Positions 19,757 through 29,278 are shown, counted from the stretch's first letter. The stretch: 64,000 nt of DNA from Paraimprobicoccus trichonymphae (GCA_036322875.1 AP027925.1:682001-746000); one strand, 5' to 3'. Numbers and translations: made by a program. Notes: a model not told the origin generated them from the sequence alone.

Positions 19757-19997
19757 TTAACACTCTGCTTGGCGAAAAATCAAACAGTTTCTTGGTTCGT
19801 CCCCCAGCAATTACTCGTCTTATGTAAGCTTCCCAAGCGTAAATTCTCGTAAACCCCACGGTATTTAATTTTTAATGCTTGAAATTTCAACTTGGTTTTC
19901 GTTGAAACAACATCTCTTATAATTTTAGCATACCATTATTTTTTGTCAATATTTTTACGATTCATTCGTTAAAATAAACATTTAGCGGTTTTCTTGC
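19757..19997 (-). repeat. Promoter-bearing IS605-end repeat, copy 2
   Basis: Inverse orientation. On the minus strand it reads from the AACCGCTAAATG-type left end through TTGACA, 16 bases, TAAAAT, then ACCAAGTTGAAATTTCAAGC and the right end ...CCAAGCAGAGTG. The left hairpin is less perfect than in copy 1. Confidence 0.7.
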
Positions 19998-20077
19998 TGA
20001 TTTATATAAATATTATAAAAGTGTATTTTTCTTTGTAGTTTAAGCAATAATATCTAAGTCAATGATCTATTTGGGAA

Positions 20078-21247
20078 GTGGTTTTTTTGGCATCAGGTGC
20101 ATTATCTTTCATTTTGAATAAAACAAGAGATTGGAAATATAAAAATGTACTAAAAAATATTAAGTTTATAGATGATTGTTTATATAAAAAAATTGAAAAT
20201 TCTGAAAATGGGGTGTTTATTTCTAGCTCTTTTGATGGTAATTTTCAAGAAATGATTTGGCACAGATTAAAAATCAAATCAGAAGTACCACAAAATGGAT
20301 TATTAAAACTGAAAATTTTTGCAAGTGATTATAAGGGAATTTTTGTAAAAGAAATAGATAAAAAAATAAATGATTTAGACGAGTTTTTTTTAGATAAAAA
20401 AATAAGTATAAATAAAAAAATTGAAGTTTTTGAAAGCATAAAAACAAAAGAATTCAAGAATCCTAAAGATTTGCTTCTATTTGATGTAACCGGGAGGTTT
20501 TTATGGATATATTTAGAGTTAGTAAGCTATGAAAAAGAACAAATAAAAATCGAATATTTAAAAATTGAATTTCCTAGAGTTACTTTTGCAGATTATTTGC
20601 CAGATATATACAAAGAAAGTTTCGAAAATAATCTTTTTTTGTACAGATTTGTGGGAATATTTCAGTCAATGTATGTTGATACAGAAGATAATATAGATTT
20701 TATAACTCTAAATTTTGATCCTAAAATAGCAAATTATGATTTTTTACAATGGATATCAAACTGGTTGTCTGTAAAAGATGTCCCAATTTGGGGAAAGGAA
20801 AAACTTAGAGAAATATTAAAACATGTAGTAAATCTTTATAAAATCAAAGGAACTAAAATTTCTATATCTTTAATTGTAGAAGAATTTGTTGGTACTAAAC
20901 CTATAATAATAGAACATTTTGAAATAGAAAATAATCAATATTATAATCTACAGTCACATATTATAAATAAACTTTTTGGAGACAATAGCTTCGTATTTAC
21001 AGTAATACTTACAGAAAAATATGTAAAAAACTCTGAAAAATATATAGAAATTTTAAGAGTCATAAACAGTGTGAAACCAATAGACTCTATCTGTAATTTA
21101 GTGGTGTTAAATGACAAAATATATTTAGACTATCATTGTTACTTAGAAATAAATTCCTATATTGCAAAAAATTGTGAACTTGTATTAGATGAAAACAATG
21201 ATTTGGATGTTTTAATGCTAAAAAAATTCAGTCAGGATTCAAAATAA
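20078..21247 (+). CDS. eCIS/phage tail baseplate protein (TIGR02242, P2 gpI-like)
   Basis: 389 residues. An N-terminal region ends in GVFISSSFDGNFQEMIWHRL, a pattern shared by contractile-injection tail proteins, and the central part carries the tail-protein signature YLPDIYKE, FVGIFQSMY, NFDPKIANYDFLQWISNWL and LYKIKGTKISISLIVEEFVG. In extracellular contractile injection systems this family is a baseplate component. The GTG start at 20078 has a weak site and the N-terminus may be slightly misplaced. It stands alone between two IS5 copies, separated from the other eCIS genes at 22633-23828. Confidence 0.8.
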   Translation: MVFLASGALSFILNKTRDWKYKNVLKNIKFIDDCLYKKIENSENGVFISSSFDGNFQEMIWHRLKIKSEVPQNGLLKLKIFASDYKGIFVKEIDKKINDLDEFFLDKKISINKKIEVFESIKTKEFKNPKDLLLFDVTGRFLWIYLELVSYEKEQIKIEYLKIEFPRVTFADYLPDIYKESFENNLFLYRFVGIFQSMYVDTEDNIDFITLNFDPKIANYDFLQWISNWLSVKDVPIWGKEKLREILKHVVNLYKIKGTKISISLIVEEFVGTKPIIIEHFEIENNQYYNLQSHIINKLFGDNSFVFTVILTEKYVKNSEKYIEILRVINSVKPIDSICNLVVLNDKIYLDYHCYLEINSYIAKNCELVLDENNDLDVLMLKKFSQDSK

Positions 21248-21312
21248 TTTATAAACAATAAAAAAACATGTGCGATCAAAAATTAAAATAGTAAAAAAAA
21301 TAATACGGATTT

Positions 21313-22106
21313 ATTATACCTATTCTAAAATCACAAAATATGATATAATAAAAATAAGGATAGTGAAAAAAAGATGTCAAAATTGCCAGAGAAAAAATAT
21401 TTAGTAACATTTGGAATAATGAAACCAACATTTGATGCGGTGATTGAGATTCTTGAAAAAGCATATGAAAGAACACAAAAAAGAAGAGCGCGAAAACCCA
21501 GCGTTCTAGATATGATGATAATAACACTGAGGTATTATCATGATTATCGAACGATGAAAAATATTGGACTTGAATATGGAGTCCATGTGTAGCGTATTTG
21601 CGAAGCTATTGCTTGAAAGAATGGAGCGTTTTCATTGCCTTTAAAACGCAAGTTAGTCAAAGAAAATACCGCGCGATTATCGAAGTAACAGAGTGCGAAA
21701 TCGGACGTCCAAATATAAACAAAAAACGTTATACAATAAAAGATCAGCTAGAGAAACGGGCTTAATTATAGGCGTTTATGAGGAGAAAGGTTCATGTACA
21801 TTTTTAAAAGGAGCAAATTTCATTTTTTGAAAAATATTTTGCTCATCGGTGACAAAGGATACCAAGGCATAAAATTGTATCACTCAAACAGTTTGACTCA
21901 TTACAAAAAACTTAAAAATGGCGAACTTACCAAATATCAAAAGTGGTTTAATTCTCAAATTGGAAGCTACAGAGTTCATATTGAGCACGCATAAAATGAT
22001 TCAAAATTTTGCAATATCGCTATCGTAATAAACAAAAAAACATTTACTTCTCATTTCTTTAATTTTAGGTATTTATAACTTTGAGCTAGGTTTTAGGATA
22101 GATCTA
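21313..22106 (+). mobile_element. IS5-like (group A) element, copy 2, decayed
   Basis: Degenerate terminal repeats bound it (ATACCTATTCTAAAATC on the left, GGTTTTAGGATAGATCT on the right). The transposase begins MSKLPEKKYLVTFGIMKPTF, stops at 21590, and continues in broken frames to FIGDKGY-type residues (LIGDKGYQGIKLYHS). Inactive. Confidence 0.8.
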
Positions 22107-22259
22107 TTTTATTATTCATACTACATGATATTCTACATCATTTAATTTATGGGTTCTTTTTCGGACTTGTTAGTTACTAATTGCTATTTTAATAAAATTT
22201 TGTCATATTTTCAATGATTTTTTCTATTCGATTTTGGTGAAATAATCTGTATAAGATTC

Positions 22260-22540
22260 AACGTTTTAGTCAATTCGCAAATTTCATCACCCACGTATAC
22301 TTTATACATAAGTAAATATAAGTGTTTTTTAAAATGCCAGCTGCATCCGGATGAACTTTTACGTACGTTAAATCTAAACAAAAAATTCGCCTTTTCACAG
22401 AAATTACTACGTTTTTTTTAAATACACAAAAATATTTTCGAGTACACCACTCATCTATTTACCCTCAATATAGATCGTGTACCAATTATTTCCGATGGAT
22501 CTCCATTTACTGCGCACATGTAAAAACGTATTTAACACTT
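22260..22540 (-). pseudogene. IS5-family (group C) transposase fragment
   Basis: The minus strand contains LENIFVYLKK and LDLTYVKVHPDAAG, equivalent to the MIDASRVKVHPHTAG motif of the copy at 5811-6609. Frames are interrupted and both ends of the gene are missing. Confidence 0.6.
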
Positions 22541-22617
22541 CTAAATTATTTTGTTTGAACAAACTCTAGAAATTAAATTTGTGAATAAAAACTTGTAATA
22601 ATGGAAAAATAAAACTT

Positions 22618-22623
22618 AGGAGG
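22618..22623 (+). promoter_or_regulatory. Ribosome binding site that points to an ATA start
   Basis: A perfect AGGAGG nine bases before ATA at 22633. There is no ATG, GTG or TTG in frame until 22726, which would remove about 31 conserved residues. Confidence 0.7.
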
Positions 22624-22632
22624 TATTAAAAA

Positions 22633-23013
22633 ATAAAAAATATAGACAATTTTGAGACAGAAGTAAAATTTATTTTACCCAAAGGTTATATAGATCAAAC
22701 TGGAGAACTTCATAGAGAAGGTATTATGCGGTTAGCAAATGCCGGGGATGAAATTATGCCTCTTAATGATCCTAGAGTTAAAATAAATCCTGGCTATTTA
22801 AGTATTTTGTTATTACAAAGAGTTATCAAAAATTTAGGTACTCTAAATAAGATAGATGTTAGTGTTATAGAAAGTTTATTTACAGCAGATATGGCGTATT
22901 TGCAAGATTTATATCAAAAAATAAATTCTGTGGAACCACAAAAATTAACAGTTCAATGTACTAAATGTTCTAATAGATTTGTAGTGCAAGTGCCTTTTTT
23001 CGGGGAAGCCTGA
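22633..23013 (+). CDS. eCIS/phage tail assembly protein with C-terminal zinc motif, ATA start
   Basis: About 126 residues from ATA at 22633: NIDNFETEVKFILPKGYID, EGIMRLANAGDEIMPLNDPR, NPGYLSILLLQRVI, MAYLQDLYQKI, then CTKCSNRF near the end, one half of a zinc-ribbon. This is the pattern of the small tail assembly protein found just before DUF6760 and a tube protein in eCIS loci. Starting at the first ATG (22726) would drop the conserved ETEVKFILPKGY segment, while the strong AGGAGG fits ATA. The stop overlaps the next gene. Part of a three-gene eCIS block. Confidence 0.8.
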   Translation: MKNIDNFETEVKFILPKGYIDQTGELHREGIMRLANAGDEIMPLNDPRVKINPGYLSILLLQRVIKNLGTLNKIDVSVIESLFTADMAYLQDLYQKINSVEPQKLTVQCTKCSNRFVVQVPFFGEA

Positions 23014-23201
23014 AAAGTTATCCTCAAGATATTTTATATGAAGAAATAGCTTTTTTGGCTTACTATTTTCACTGGTCACATAAAGAAATTATTAACTTAA
23101 ATCACATTGAAAGACTTAAATTTTGTGATGAAATTTCTAAAATAAATAAAAAAATTAATGAGAGTTCTGGTTTTAAAAAGAAAAATATATTTGAAGTATA
23201 G
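23010..23201 (+). CDS. DUF6760 eCIS protein, apparent CTG start
   Basis: 63 residues: KSYPQDILYEEIAFLAYYF, HWSHKEIINLNHIERLKF, then EISKINKKINES. This is the DUF6760 pattern, a small protein found in extracellular contractile injection loci next to the tube gene. The first codon is CTG at 23010 in a CTGA overlap with the upstream stop; the usual ATGA overlap has apparently changed by one base. No other start precedes the conserved Y-P-x-D-x-L-Y-E-E motif. It is followed 15 bases later by the tube gene. Role in assembly unknown. Confidence 0.8.
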   Translation: MKSYPQDILYEEIAFLAYYFHWSHKEIINLNHIERLKFCDEISKINKKINESSGFKKKNIFEV

Positions 23202-23216
23202 AGTGGTGACAATTTG

Positions 23217-23828
23217 ATGATAGAAAAACTAATGAGTTTTTTACAAAATTATGATAAATTAAGACCTTCAAAACGTGCTAGTGCTATGGATTATGTGCAA
23301 CAAGGTTGTAACTTCATAGTTACTTTTAATCTTATGTACAAATATGGTTTCAAAGAAGTGTCAGGTATAGAAGTCCGCAAAAAATACGGAACAATCTCTG
23401 AAGGAGGTGTTAACGATCATGCTATTTTAGTTGGCGAGGCCGAAGGCAGTGAACTTAGTCTGGAATTCAAAAGGGGAATGTTGATAAGAGACTACTCATC
23501 AAGTGGAATTAACGCAGCTAGTGCTCTTGCCGCTGCACTGATAAATAACAATCTCCTTCGTAGAACAGCTCTTGTAAGCTTAAATTCGATTACCCCGCAA
23601 ACTGCTCTCGAAAATGGACCTTCTTTTGGCGAAATAGAAGTGTACAATAGGCAGGTTGAGCTAGTAGCAAGATATACTTTTTGGTCCGTGGGAGTAACTA
23701 GTTGGAAATTAGATGAATTAAGCGCCGAAAGCGCTAATCCATTAATAGAAGAATTTACTATAGCTCATAATGGAATAACTAGAGAACCGATATCTATACC
23801 AGAAAGTTTGAAATTAAATAATTATTAA
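23217..23828 (+). CDS. eCIS inner tube protein (T4 gp19-like)
   Basis: 203 residues from ATG 23217 (a TTG directly before it is possible). It has the layout of phage/eCIS tube proteins: FIVTFNLMYKYGFKEVSGIE, a Gly/Glu middle (LEFKRGMLIRDYSS), and YTFWSVGVTSWKLDELSAES with EEFTIAHNGI near the end. Tube rings stack to form the inner channel pushed into a target by the contracting sheath. The gene is less AT-rich than its neighbours in the middle, as expected for a highly expressed structural protein or a recent arrival. No sheath gene is in the window. Confidence 0.85.
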   Translation: MIEKLMSFLQNYDKLRPSKRASAMDYVQQGCNFIVTFNLMYKYGFKEVSGIEVRKKYGTISEGGVNDHAILVGEAEGSELSLEFKRGMLIRDYSSSGINAASALAAALINNNLLRRTALVSLNSITPQTALENGPSFGEIEVYNRQVELVARYTFWSVGVTSWKLDELSAESANPLIEEFTIAHNGITREPISIPESLKLNNY

Positions 23829-24283
23829 AAATTATTTTTGCAGAGTTATTTCTATTTTATTTGTTTGGCAAGAGCTGTAAATTTGCTTATACTTCCCTGC
23901 TTTCAGCATGTATATGGTGTTTTTCTGCGATAAATTTTGCACTATTTTTTGTTCATTAAGTTTATTGAAGTTTAAATATTTTGGAGGTAATAAAGTTTTC
24001 ATTTTTTGGTATTTTGATTAATCCCAAAAATCTTGGAGCATCTCAAATTTTGTTACCGGTGTTTTGATTATGGTTTTAGTCATTTACTCAATATATTCAG
24101 TTTAGAAGGTTTATTGCATTTTTTGCATTCATGTTTGGATACTTTATTGCTTTGAAGTTTCCATATTTTTGATTTTACGATAAACGCAATTTAATTTTTA
24201 TTTTGACATTATAATTTTTGATTATACATGATTTTTTAATGTCATTAAATAATAATCAAAATTTATCTACTACAGTAAAAACC
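23829..24283. other. Intergenic, gene desert where the eCIS operon should continue
   Basis: GGAGGT near 23983 precedes a hydrophobic frame with stops (SFFGILINPKNLG, then FIAFFAFMFGYFIALKF). I cannot assign it. The tube-initiator gene normally expected here is at 48149 instead. Confidence 0.4.
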
Positions 24284-24440
24284 TTGACATTCCTTATGCC
24301 TAAAGGAAGGGGATTCTTGGGGGGTGCATACAGAAGTGTATTTCTACCATCTTTAAGCCCCGAGATATGCCATTGCCTCCATCCTAAACCAGTGCATACA
24401 GCAGTTTAGGCTGGTTTCCTTTTACCAAAAACCACAGGTG
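24284..24440 (-). repeat. IS200/IS605-type right end, solo
   Basis: On the minus strand it ends GAATCCCCTTCC...AAGGAATGTCAA, containing a TTCCTT/AAGGAA stem. Hairpin plus GTGTCAA-like end is typical of tnpB-associated right ends, where the guide RNA of TnpB terminates. No tnpB frame is attached here. Confidence 0.5.
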
Positions 24441-24450
24441 CGTTTATAAT

Positions 24451-25326
24451 AGACCTGTTTCTAAACTCAAAAACCTAACCTATGATTATACAAACTTGCA
24501 ATTAATTTGACCTTGAGTAAACCTCTTTTTCCTTTGTTTCTGTAAATTTCTTTACAAATTCTAAATATTTTTATTTCTCTATTAATGTGTTCAATTGTGA
24601 TTCTTTTTTGTGCCAAAAGCCTATTTTCAACGATTTATTCTTCGGTGAGAGGATGATTTTTTGTAGCTTTTTTTGGTATTTTAGCATTCGGAAAAAATTT
24701 TTGAATTCCTTGATACCATTTATCTGCATAAATTTTAACTTCTTTCCCGAGTATTTTGGTTAAAGAGTTTTTAAATATTACAAAATTGTGTGTTGCGCTG
24801 GTTACATTAAAAACATCAAATGTTTTACGTGTTTTTGCATTAGCTAAAATTTGATATTTTGTTGTGTGCCTCTTTTTTTACTTGAGTATGATACTTTTTG
24901 TTTGTACTTCGAGGCTGTTCTTCAACATCTAAGAACAACATTTCAAAATTATTTTTTTCAGTATTATCGGATTTAAAACGTTTTTTAATCTCTTTGATCT
25001 TGAACTTTTCCTACCGTCTTAAAACATCTTCCACCCAAATTATATATTTGCATAGCGTTGACTTTGGTACTTCATAATCAAAGGCCATATGACGCATATT
25101 TTCTGTATCCTCGCCAATATTCAAGTGCATCTGAGTTCAACTGAAAGTCCATTCCTTCCACCTTTTCTGTGTGTCTATTGATACTTTTTTTAAAATTTTT
25201 AGCATTTTTTTGAATACCGCTTTTGTGACTCCTGTGATTAATTTGAAATTTTGGTCTTTTTGTTTTTTTATTTTTTCATACTTATTCATTTGTTTATTTT
25301 ACCATTTTTTGTTTTTGGACAGGTCT
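24451..25326 (-). mobile_element. IS5-like (group B) element, full-length but decayed
   Basis: Ends AGACCTGT (24451) and GGACAGGTCT (25317-25326) are inverted repeats. The minus strand encodes, across several frames, NKYEKIKKQKDQNFKLITG, MRHMAFDYEVPKSTL, TRKTFDVFNVTSATH, KIYADKWYQGIQKFF and NHPLTEE-type C-terminal residues. Many stops; inactive. A deleted relative is at 4748-4953. Confidence 0.8.
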
Positions 25327-25329
25327 AAT

Positions 25330-26943
25330 ATAATTTGTCGGTTTTTTAAAATTTTTGAATTTTAAAGTTTTTTTGCTGATTTCCCGATTGGGGTATTATA
25401 TTTTATTAAAAAATCTTTGCCTCGTCTGTACTTTTTGATTATCTTTGATATATAAGAATTGTATTTTCCCTCTAAATGTTGCGTAAAAATTGTATTCCGT
25501 CAAATATGCAAAGTAACCAGTCCGCAGCTAAGCAATAATAATTTAAGATACCGCATGTTTCAGTATTGTATCTTTCTACAATTTTGTAATCGGGTAGATA
25601 TAGCCAATCTTTCTTGTGCAGTGGTCTAATTTTTTGCTTCTTTTCGCCTTGTTACACCGTTTTAAAACATCATTTTTTCTATTTTCTTGAACGGAACTGA
25701 TAAATTTACTTTACCATTTAGTATTCGGGCTTTTCTTCCAAGCAAATCGATTTTTACTTCTGAATTTCGACGCACCGAAACATCATACCCCAAAAATCTT
25801 ACTTCTTTACTACTGTGAGTAATTAATGTTTTTTCTTCGATTAAAATTATTTTTAATTCTGTGTTGACTTTGTAATTCTTTGATTGTTTTTAATAACGCC
25901 GTCTTTTCTTCAGGCGAGGCATCTTTTTTATTGCCTAGCACATTTAAATAAATGTTATCAAAAATAGGTGAGAGTTGGGGGTGTACCCGAGTAAGTTTGG
26001 TGGTGCTTCCAGTTTTTCATATATTCGAAAATCTCGGATAATATTTATAAATTTGCCATCCTTAATTTTTTGATCAAGCATTTCAATGAGTTTATCATGG
26101 TTTATGTTGTCGAAACAGCCTTTGATGTCGCCTTCTATGAACCATATTGCACTATTGAACGGGTATAACAACGGGTCTCATTTTTTCCATTAAGCCTTTT
26201 GATAAATCCCCTGCGTAATGGCTTGGATTTAAAAGTACCATTTGTAAGTTCTGTTATTAACTTTTCAACATACGTTCTTCCCTAATTCATCTATCGTATC
26301 ATTATCAGTACCTGGATTCAGAGCATCATTGTTTTTGCTTGATTTTTGATAAGCAACGTAGTACGTAAGAGGTATCTGTAAAAATGAGTATATACGCCAA
26401 CTTTATGGTCACTAGAATTTTTAAAAATACGCTCCAAAATATCAGTCGTTGGCTTTGTCACGGATTCTCCGTCCTTTCAACTTTCTTATTTTGAAATATA
26501 CTAACTGCCTCCCTTTGACGCTTTCCCGCCCTTGGATTAATATGAAGGCTCTGTTACCATGTGGAATAAACTCCCTTTAGGTAATCCCCAATTAACTTTG
26601 TTTCTTGGATGTAAATTATCGGATATGCTTTATAGTCTGTTAAAATATGTTCCCGTGCTTACTTTGCAATATTGTGGTAACAGTGTGTACGAATACGACA
26701 TACAAGCTCATTGCAATATTAGGAGCTAAGAGTTTAATTTCCCGGTTAACAGACTTTGCATTAGGCAAGATAGCCCTATTTCCATATCTACTGCTAATCG
26801 TAACCTTAACTCCAGAACAATTTGCCGCTTCCTCACCGTGCATTGATCAACTTTTGTTTTGCAGTAAAGTAAGCCTTTCTGCTGCGTTATCATGCAGCAT
26901 AGTTCCAATTATCTACTATAAACAAAGCCCTATCTGGGTGCAC
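25330..26943 (-). mobile_element. Group II intron, decayed, 3' end not recognised
   Basis: The minus strand begins GTGCACCCAGATAGGGC at 26943, matching the classic 5' end of a large class of bacterial group II introns. Ribozyme-like sequence of about 350 bases follows, then the remains of an intron-encoded reverse transcriptase to about 25400. I found no domain V-like hairpin near the 3' side. IS5-type terminal repeats (GGACAGGTCT at 25317, GGATAGGTCT near 26972) flank both sides, so the intron seems embedded in old IS DNA. Confidence 0.8.
25400..26560 (-). pseudogene. Group II intron reverse transcriptase/maturase (LtrA-like)
   Basis: Ordered pieces in shifting frames: LTNGTFKSKP, the RT-1/RT-2 block WFIEGDIKGCFDNINHDKLI, then LYLNVLGNKKDASPEE near 25940, EVRFLGYDVSVRRNSEVKI and a maturase-like tail. 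The active-site YADD block is not legible. Stops and shifts are numerous, so neither splicing help nor mobility is expected. Confidence 0.8.
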
Positions 26944-26985
26944 ATATTCTTTTCATATTATATTTTGTGGTTTTTAGGATAGGTC

Positions 26986-27583
26986 TAATAAAGGAAAAAT
27001 CTACGTAGAAACAAAAAATCACCATTTAAACAAATTAATACTTGAAATACCAGCTTTATTGTTATTATTTTTAGAGAGGCTGTTCATGTGAAATAGGAAA
27101 TTAAAAATGAAAATCATAACATTGATCGGAAAAAATATGTCTAAACCACTTGATTTTCAAGAATGTTCGTTTGATCTAATTACAGTTTTTAAGTTATGAG
27201 GCCATGATAAGTAAAACAACTTTAACCGAAACTGATATTCTCGACAATTTTTATATCTTATTTATCTTGTATGCTTTATGTACAAACAAAAATTTTTTCT
27301 TTTTTACTTTAACCAAATTTTATTTTATGTGAACAGGTTCTAAAAAATAATGAACTCAATCCATTCTAAAATATAAATATTATAGATTTTCTTGAGTCAT
27401 CTTAATAAAAATATTTCATCGTCGCTTTTACGTATTTAAAGTATAACATCTTCCTGGCAGGTGGTGTATACAAAAATCCACCAATCATGCCAATAAACAC
27501 CCACTAACCTCATTCTTTTGAATAATGAGCCACAACCAAAAATCTAAAATTTTAATTCTTAAATTTTAAAATAATTAAGAAAA
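26986..27583. other. Intergenic with an inverted-repeat element
   Basis: Contains the 27075-27341 element; otherwise nothing recognised. Confidence 0.4.
27075..27341. repeat. Possible MITE, 267 bp
   Basis: AGAGGCTGTTCATGTGAAAT at the left is an imperfect inverted copy of ATTTTATGTGAACAGGTTCT at the right. The inside has no sustained frame. Size and ends fit a miniature transposable element, but I see no second copy in the window. Confidence 0.45.
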
Positions 27584-27823
27584 TTAATTAGTATCGTTCT
27601 GATCATCAGGATTATTTGAACTAATAGACGATTTTTTACCTATTTCCTTCCCTATATAATAAGAATTACTTGCAATCTGAGCTTGATTTTCATCTTCAAG
27701 GAAAAAAACATCTTGATCCAAATCATCATCGAAGACAAAAAATCCTACTTTACCATCATATTCTCCTTCTCTAACACCTCTGCCTGAGACCTTTTCTAAA
27801 TTTTCATTAAGCAATTTTTTCAT
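27584..27823 (-). CDS. Small acidic peptide with a double-glycine-like leader
   Basis: 79 residues. The start KKLLNENLEKVSGRG closely resembles RiPP/bacteriocin leaders of the L-x-E/N-x-L-E-x-V-S-G-G type, with GR in place of GG at the cleavage site. The remainder is acidic (DDDLDQDVFFLEDE) and ends in Asn/Asp-rich sequence. A strong AGGAGGT site sits seven bases before the ATG, so it is probably translated. No transporter-peptidase or modification enzyme is nearby. It may be a RiPP precursor handled by a distant locus, or a decayed one. Confidence 0.6.
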   Translation of the reverse strand: MKKLLNENLEKVSGRGVREGEYDGKVGFFVFDDDLDQDVFFLEDENQAQIASNSYYIGKEIGKKSSISSNNPDDQNDTN

Positions 27824-28143
27824 AAACCGTACCTCCTACAATATTTTAATACAGTGGTATTCGCTAACCAAATATGGCGCCCCCCGTATGTAACACTATT
27901 TTACCTCTTTTATTTATAAGACAAATAAAACGCAATGTCAAGTGTTTTTTAGTAACTGCTATCCAAATATTAAAGATCAGAGTTATTTGGTTTGTAATTG
28001 TTTATCAGAAGTCACTAAACTCCTCTCAAATATAAAAAGATATTTTTTTTATTTTTCACACCTAGCAATTTTAATTAAATTTATATTATATCTTCGAAAT
28101 TTTTTGCTCGAAAAACTTTAAATTACAAAATTTAAAAAAAGTA
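27824..28143. other. Intergenic between divergent genes
   Basis: About 320 bases between the minus-strand leader-like peptide gene and the heat-shock promoter. It must hold the promoter of the former; no other gene is seen. Confidence 0.5.
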
Positions 28144-28172
28144 TTGATAAAAAATAATAATAATAGTAAAGT
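28144..28172 (+). promoter_or_regulatory. Promoter of the hrcA-grpE-dnaK operon
   Basis: TTGATA (28144-28149), 17 bases, TAAAGT (28167-28172), ending just before the CIRCE element. The position of the operator directly after the -10 is as in other Firmicutes. Confidence 0.6.
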
Positions 28173-28177
28173 ATAAA

Positions 28178-28204
28178 TTAGCAGTCTTAACATAAGAGTG
28201 CTAA
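28178..28204 (+). promoter_or_regulatory. CIRCE operator (HrcA binding site)
   Basis: TTAGCAGTC, nine bases, GAGTGCTAA. It differs from the consensus (TTAGCACTC-N9-GAGTGCTAA) at one base in the left arm. HrcA, encoded directly downstream, binds this inverted repeat and represses the operon until heat stress draws GroEL away. Confidence 0.92.
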
Positions 28205-28221
28205 TCGAAAATATAAAGAAG

Positions 28222-29259
28222 GTGGGGAGGTTAGAATTAAGCAAAAGAAAGTTAAAAATTTTATCTGCTGTAGTAGAAAAATATATTAAAACTGGAGAAC
28301 CTGTTAGTTCGGGGTTAGTATGTGATCATTTAAATTTTAATATTTCTTCGGCAACCATAAGAAATGAAATGGTTGAACTTGCTAAGTTTGGGTTTTTAGA
28401 ACAACCACATACATCGTCCGGTAGAGTACCGTCTTGTAAAGGCTATAGGTTATTTGTAGATAGAGCAATGAAAATAAAACCTATTTCCACGGAAGAAAGA
28501 AATTTAATAAGTGGAATTTTATATTCTCGCTCAGATGATCCCGAAAGTTTAATAGAAAAAACTTCTAAAATATTAGCTGATATTACTAATTTTGCGGTTT
28601 TGTTGACTAGTCCATCGAGTTCTGAAGCAAGAATAAGAGATATCCAATTTGTTCAGACTGGTAGAAAAAATTTAATGATAGTTTTGATGACTAGCGCAGG
28701 TATGATAAAAAATAAATTGTTTAGATGTGATTATGATGTAACACCAGAGCTGATTGAAATTTTCAGTAGATTAGTAAGTGAAAATTTTAGAAACAAATTA
28801 TTAAACGAAATATCTTCAGAAAGTGTTAAATTTTTGGCAGATTATGATAGTGAAGTAGAAAAAATATTATTTCCAATTTTTAACGTTTTGATAGAGACAG
28901 CTCAAGAAGCTCAAAAAATATCTATTAAGTTGGAAGGTCAAAATAATTTACTAACTGTCCCAGATACAAATACAGATGATTTAATGTATATATTTAGTTT
29001 TTTAAATAATAAAAAAAATATTTTGGATTTGGTTTCAAATTTAAGTAAAAATAAATTTGATATATATATAGGCGATGAATTAAAATACCCAGAGTTAAAA
29101 AATTTGAGTGTTATTTTTACTAAATATAGTATAGGAGATAAATTTGGTGATATAGGTTTAATAGGACCCACAAGAATGGATTACGGGAAGCTCATTTCAA
29201 AGTTAAAATATATTTCTGACACTTTGGGAGTAATATTAAATAAAATGTTAGATTTATAA
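28222..29259 (+). CDS. hrcA: Heat-inducible transcription repressor HrcA
   Basis: About 345 residues. The N-terminal winged helix (LELSKRKLKILSAVVEKYI, EPVSSGLV, SSATIRNEMVELAKFGFL, PHTSSGRVPS) is classic HrcA; the rest matches the usual dimerisation and GAF-like domains in length. An earlier in-frame GTG (28198) lies inside the CIRCE element, so GTG 28222 is preferred. Homologues begin at the Glu-Leu-Ser; here that spot is TTA, with GGGGAGG touching it, so the start is odd. It controls its own operon with grpE and dnaK. Confidence 0.93.
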   Translation: MGRLELSKRKLKILSAVVEKYIKTGEPVSSGLVCDHLNFNISSATIRNEMVELAKFGFLEQPHTSSGRVPSCKGYRLFVDRAMKIKPISTEERNLISGILYSRSDDPESLIEKTSKILADITNFAVLLTSPSSSEARIRDIQFVQTGRKNLMIVLMTSAGMIKNKLFRCDYDVTPELIEIFSRLVSENFRNKLLNEISSESVKFLADYDSEVEKILFPIFNVLIETAQEAQKISIKLEGQNNLLTVPDTNTDDLMYIFSFLNNKKNILDLVSNLSKNKFDIYIGDELKYPELKNLSVIFTKYSIGDKFGDIGLIGPTRMDYGKLISKLKYISDTLGVILNKMLDL

Positions 29260-29278
29260 AAAGGAGGAGAAGTATTTT

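Noticed and set aside
19576..19827. 83-codon frame ending in the repeat
   Set aside because: It runs through a repeat copy, has no ribosome site and resembles no protein.
26647..26982. Open frame of 111 codons on the plus strand
   Set aside because: It lies antisense to the 5' ribozyme part of the group II intron and has no family features.
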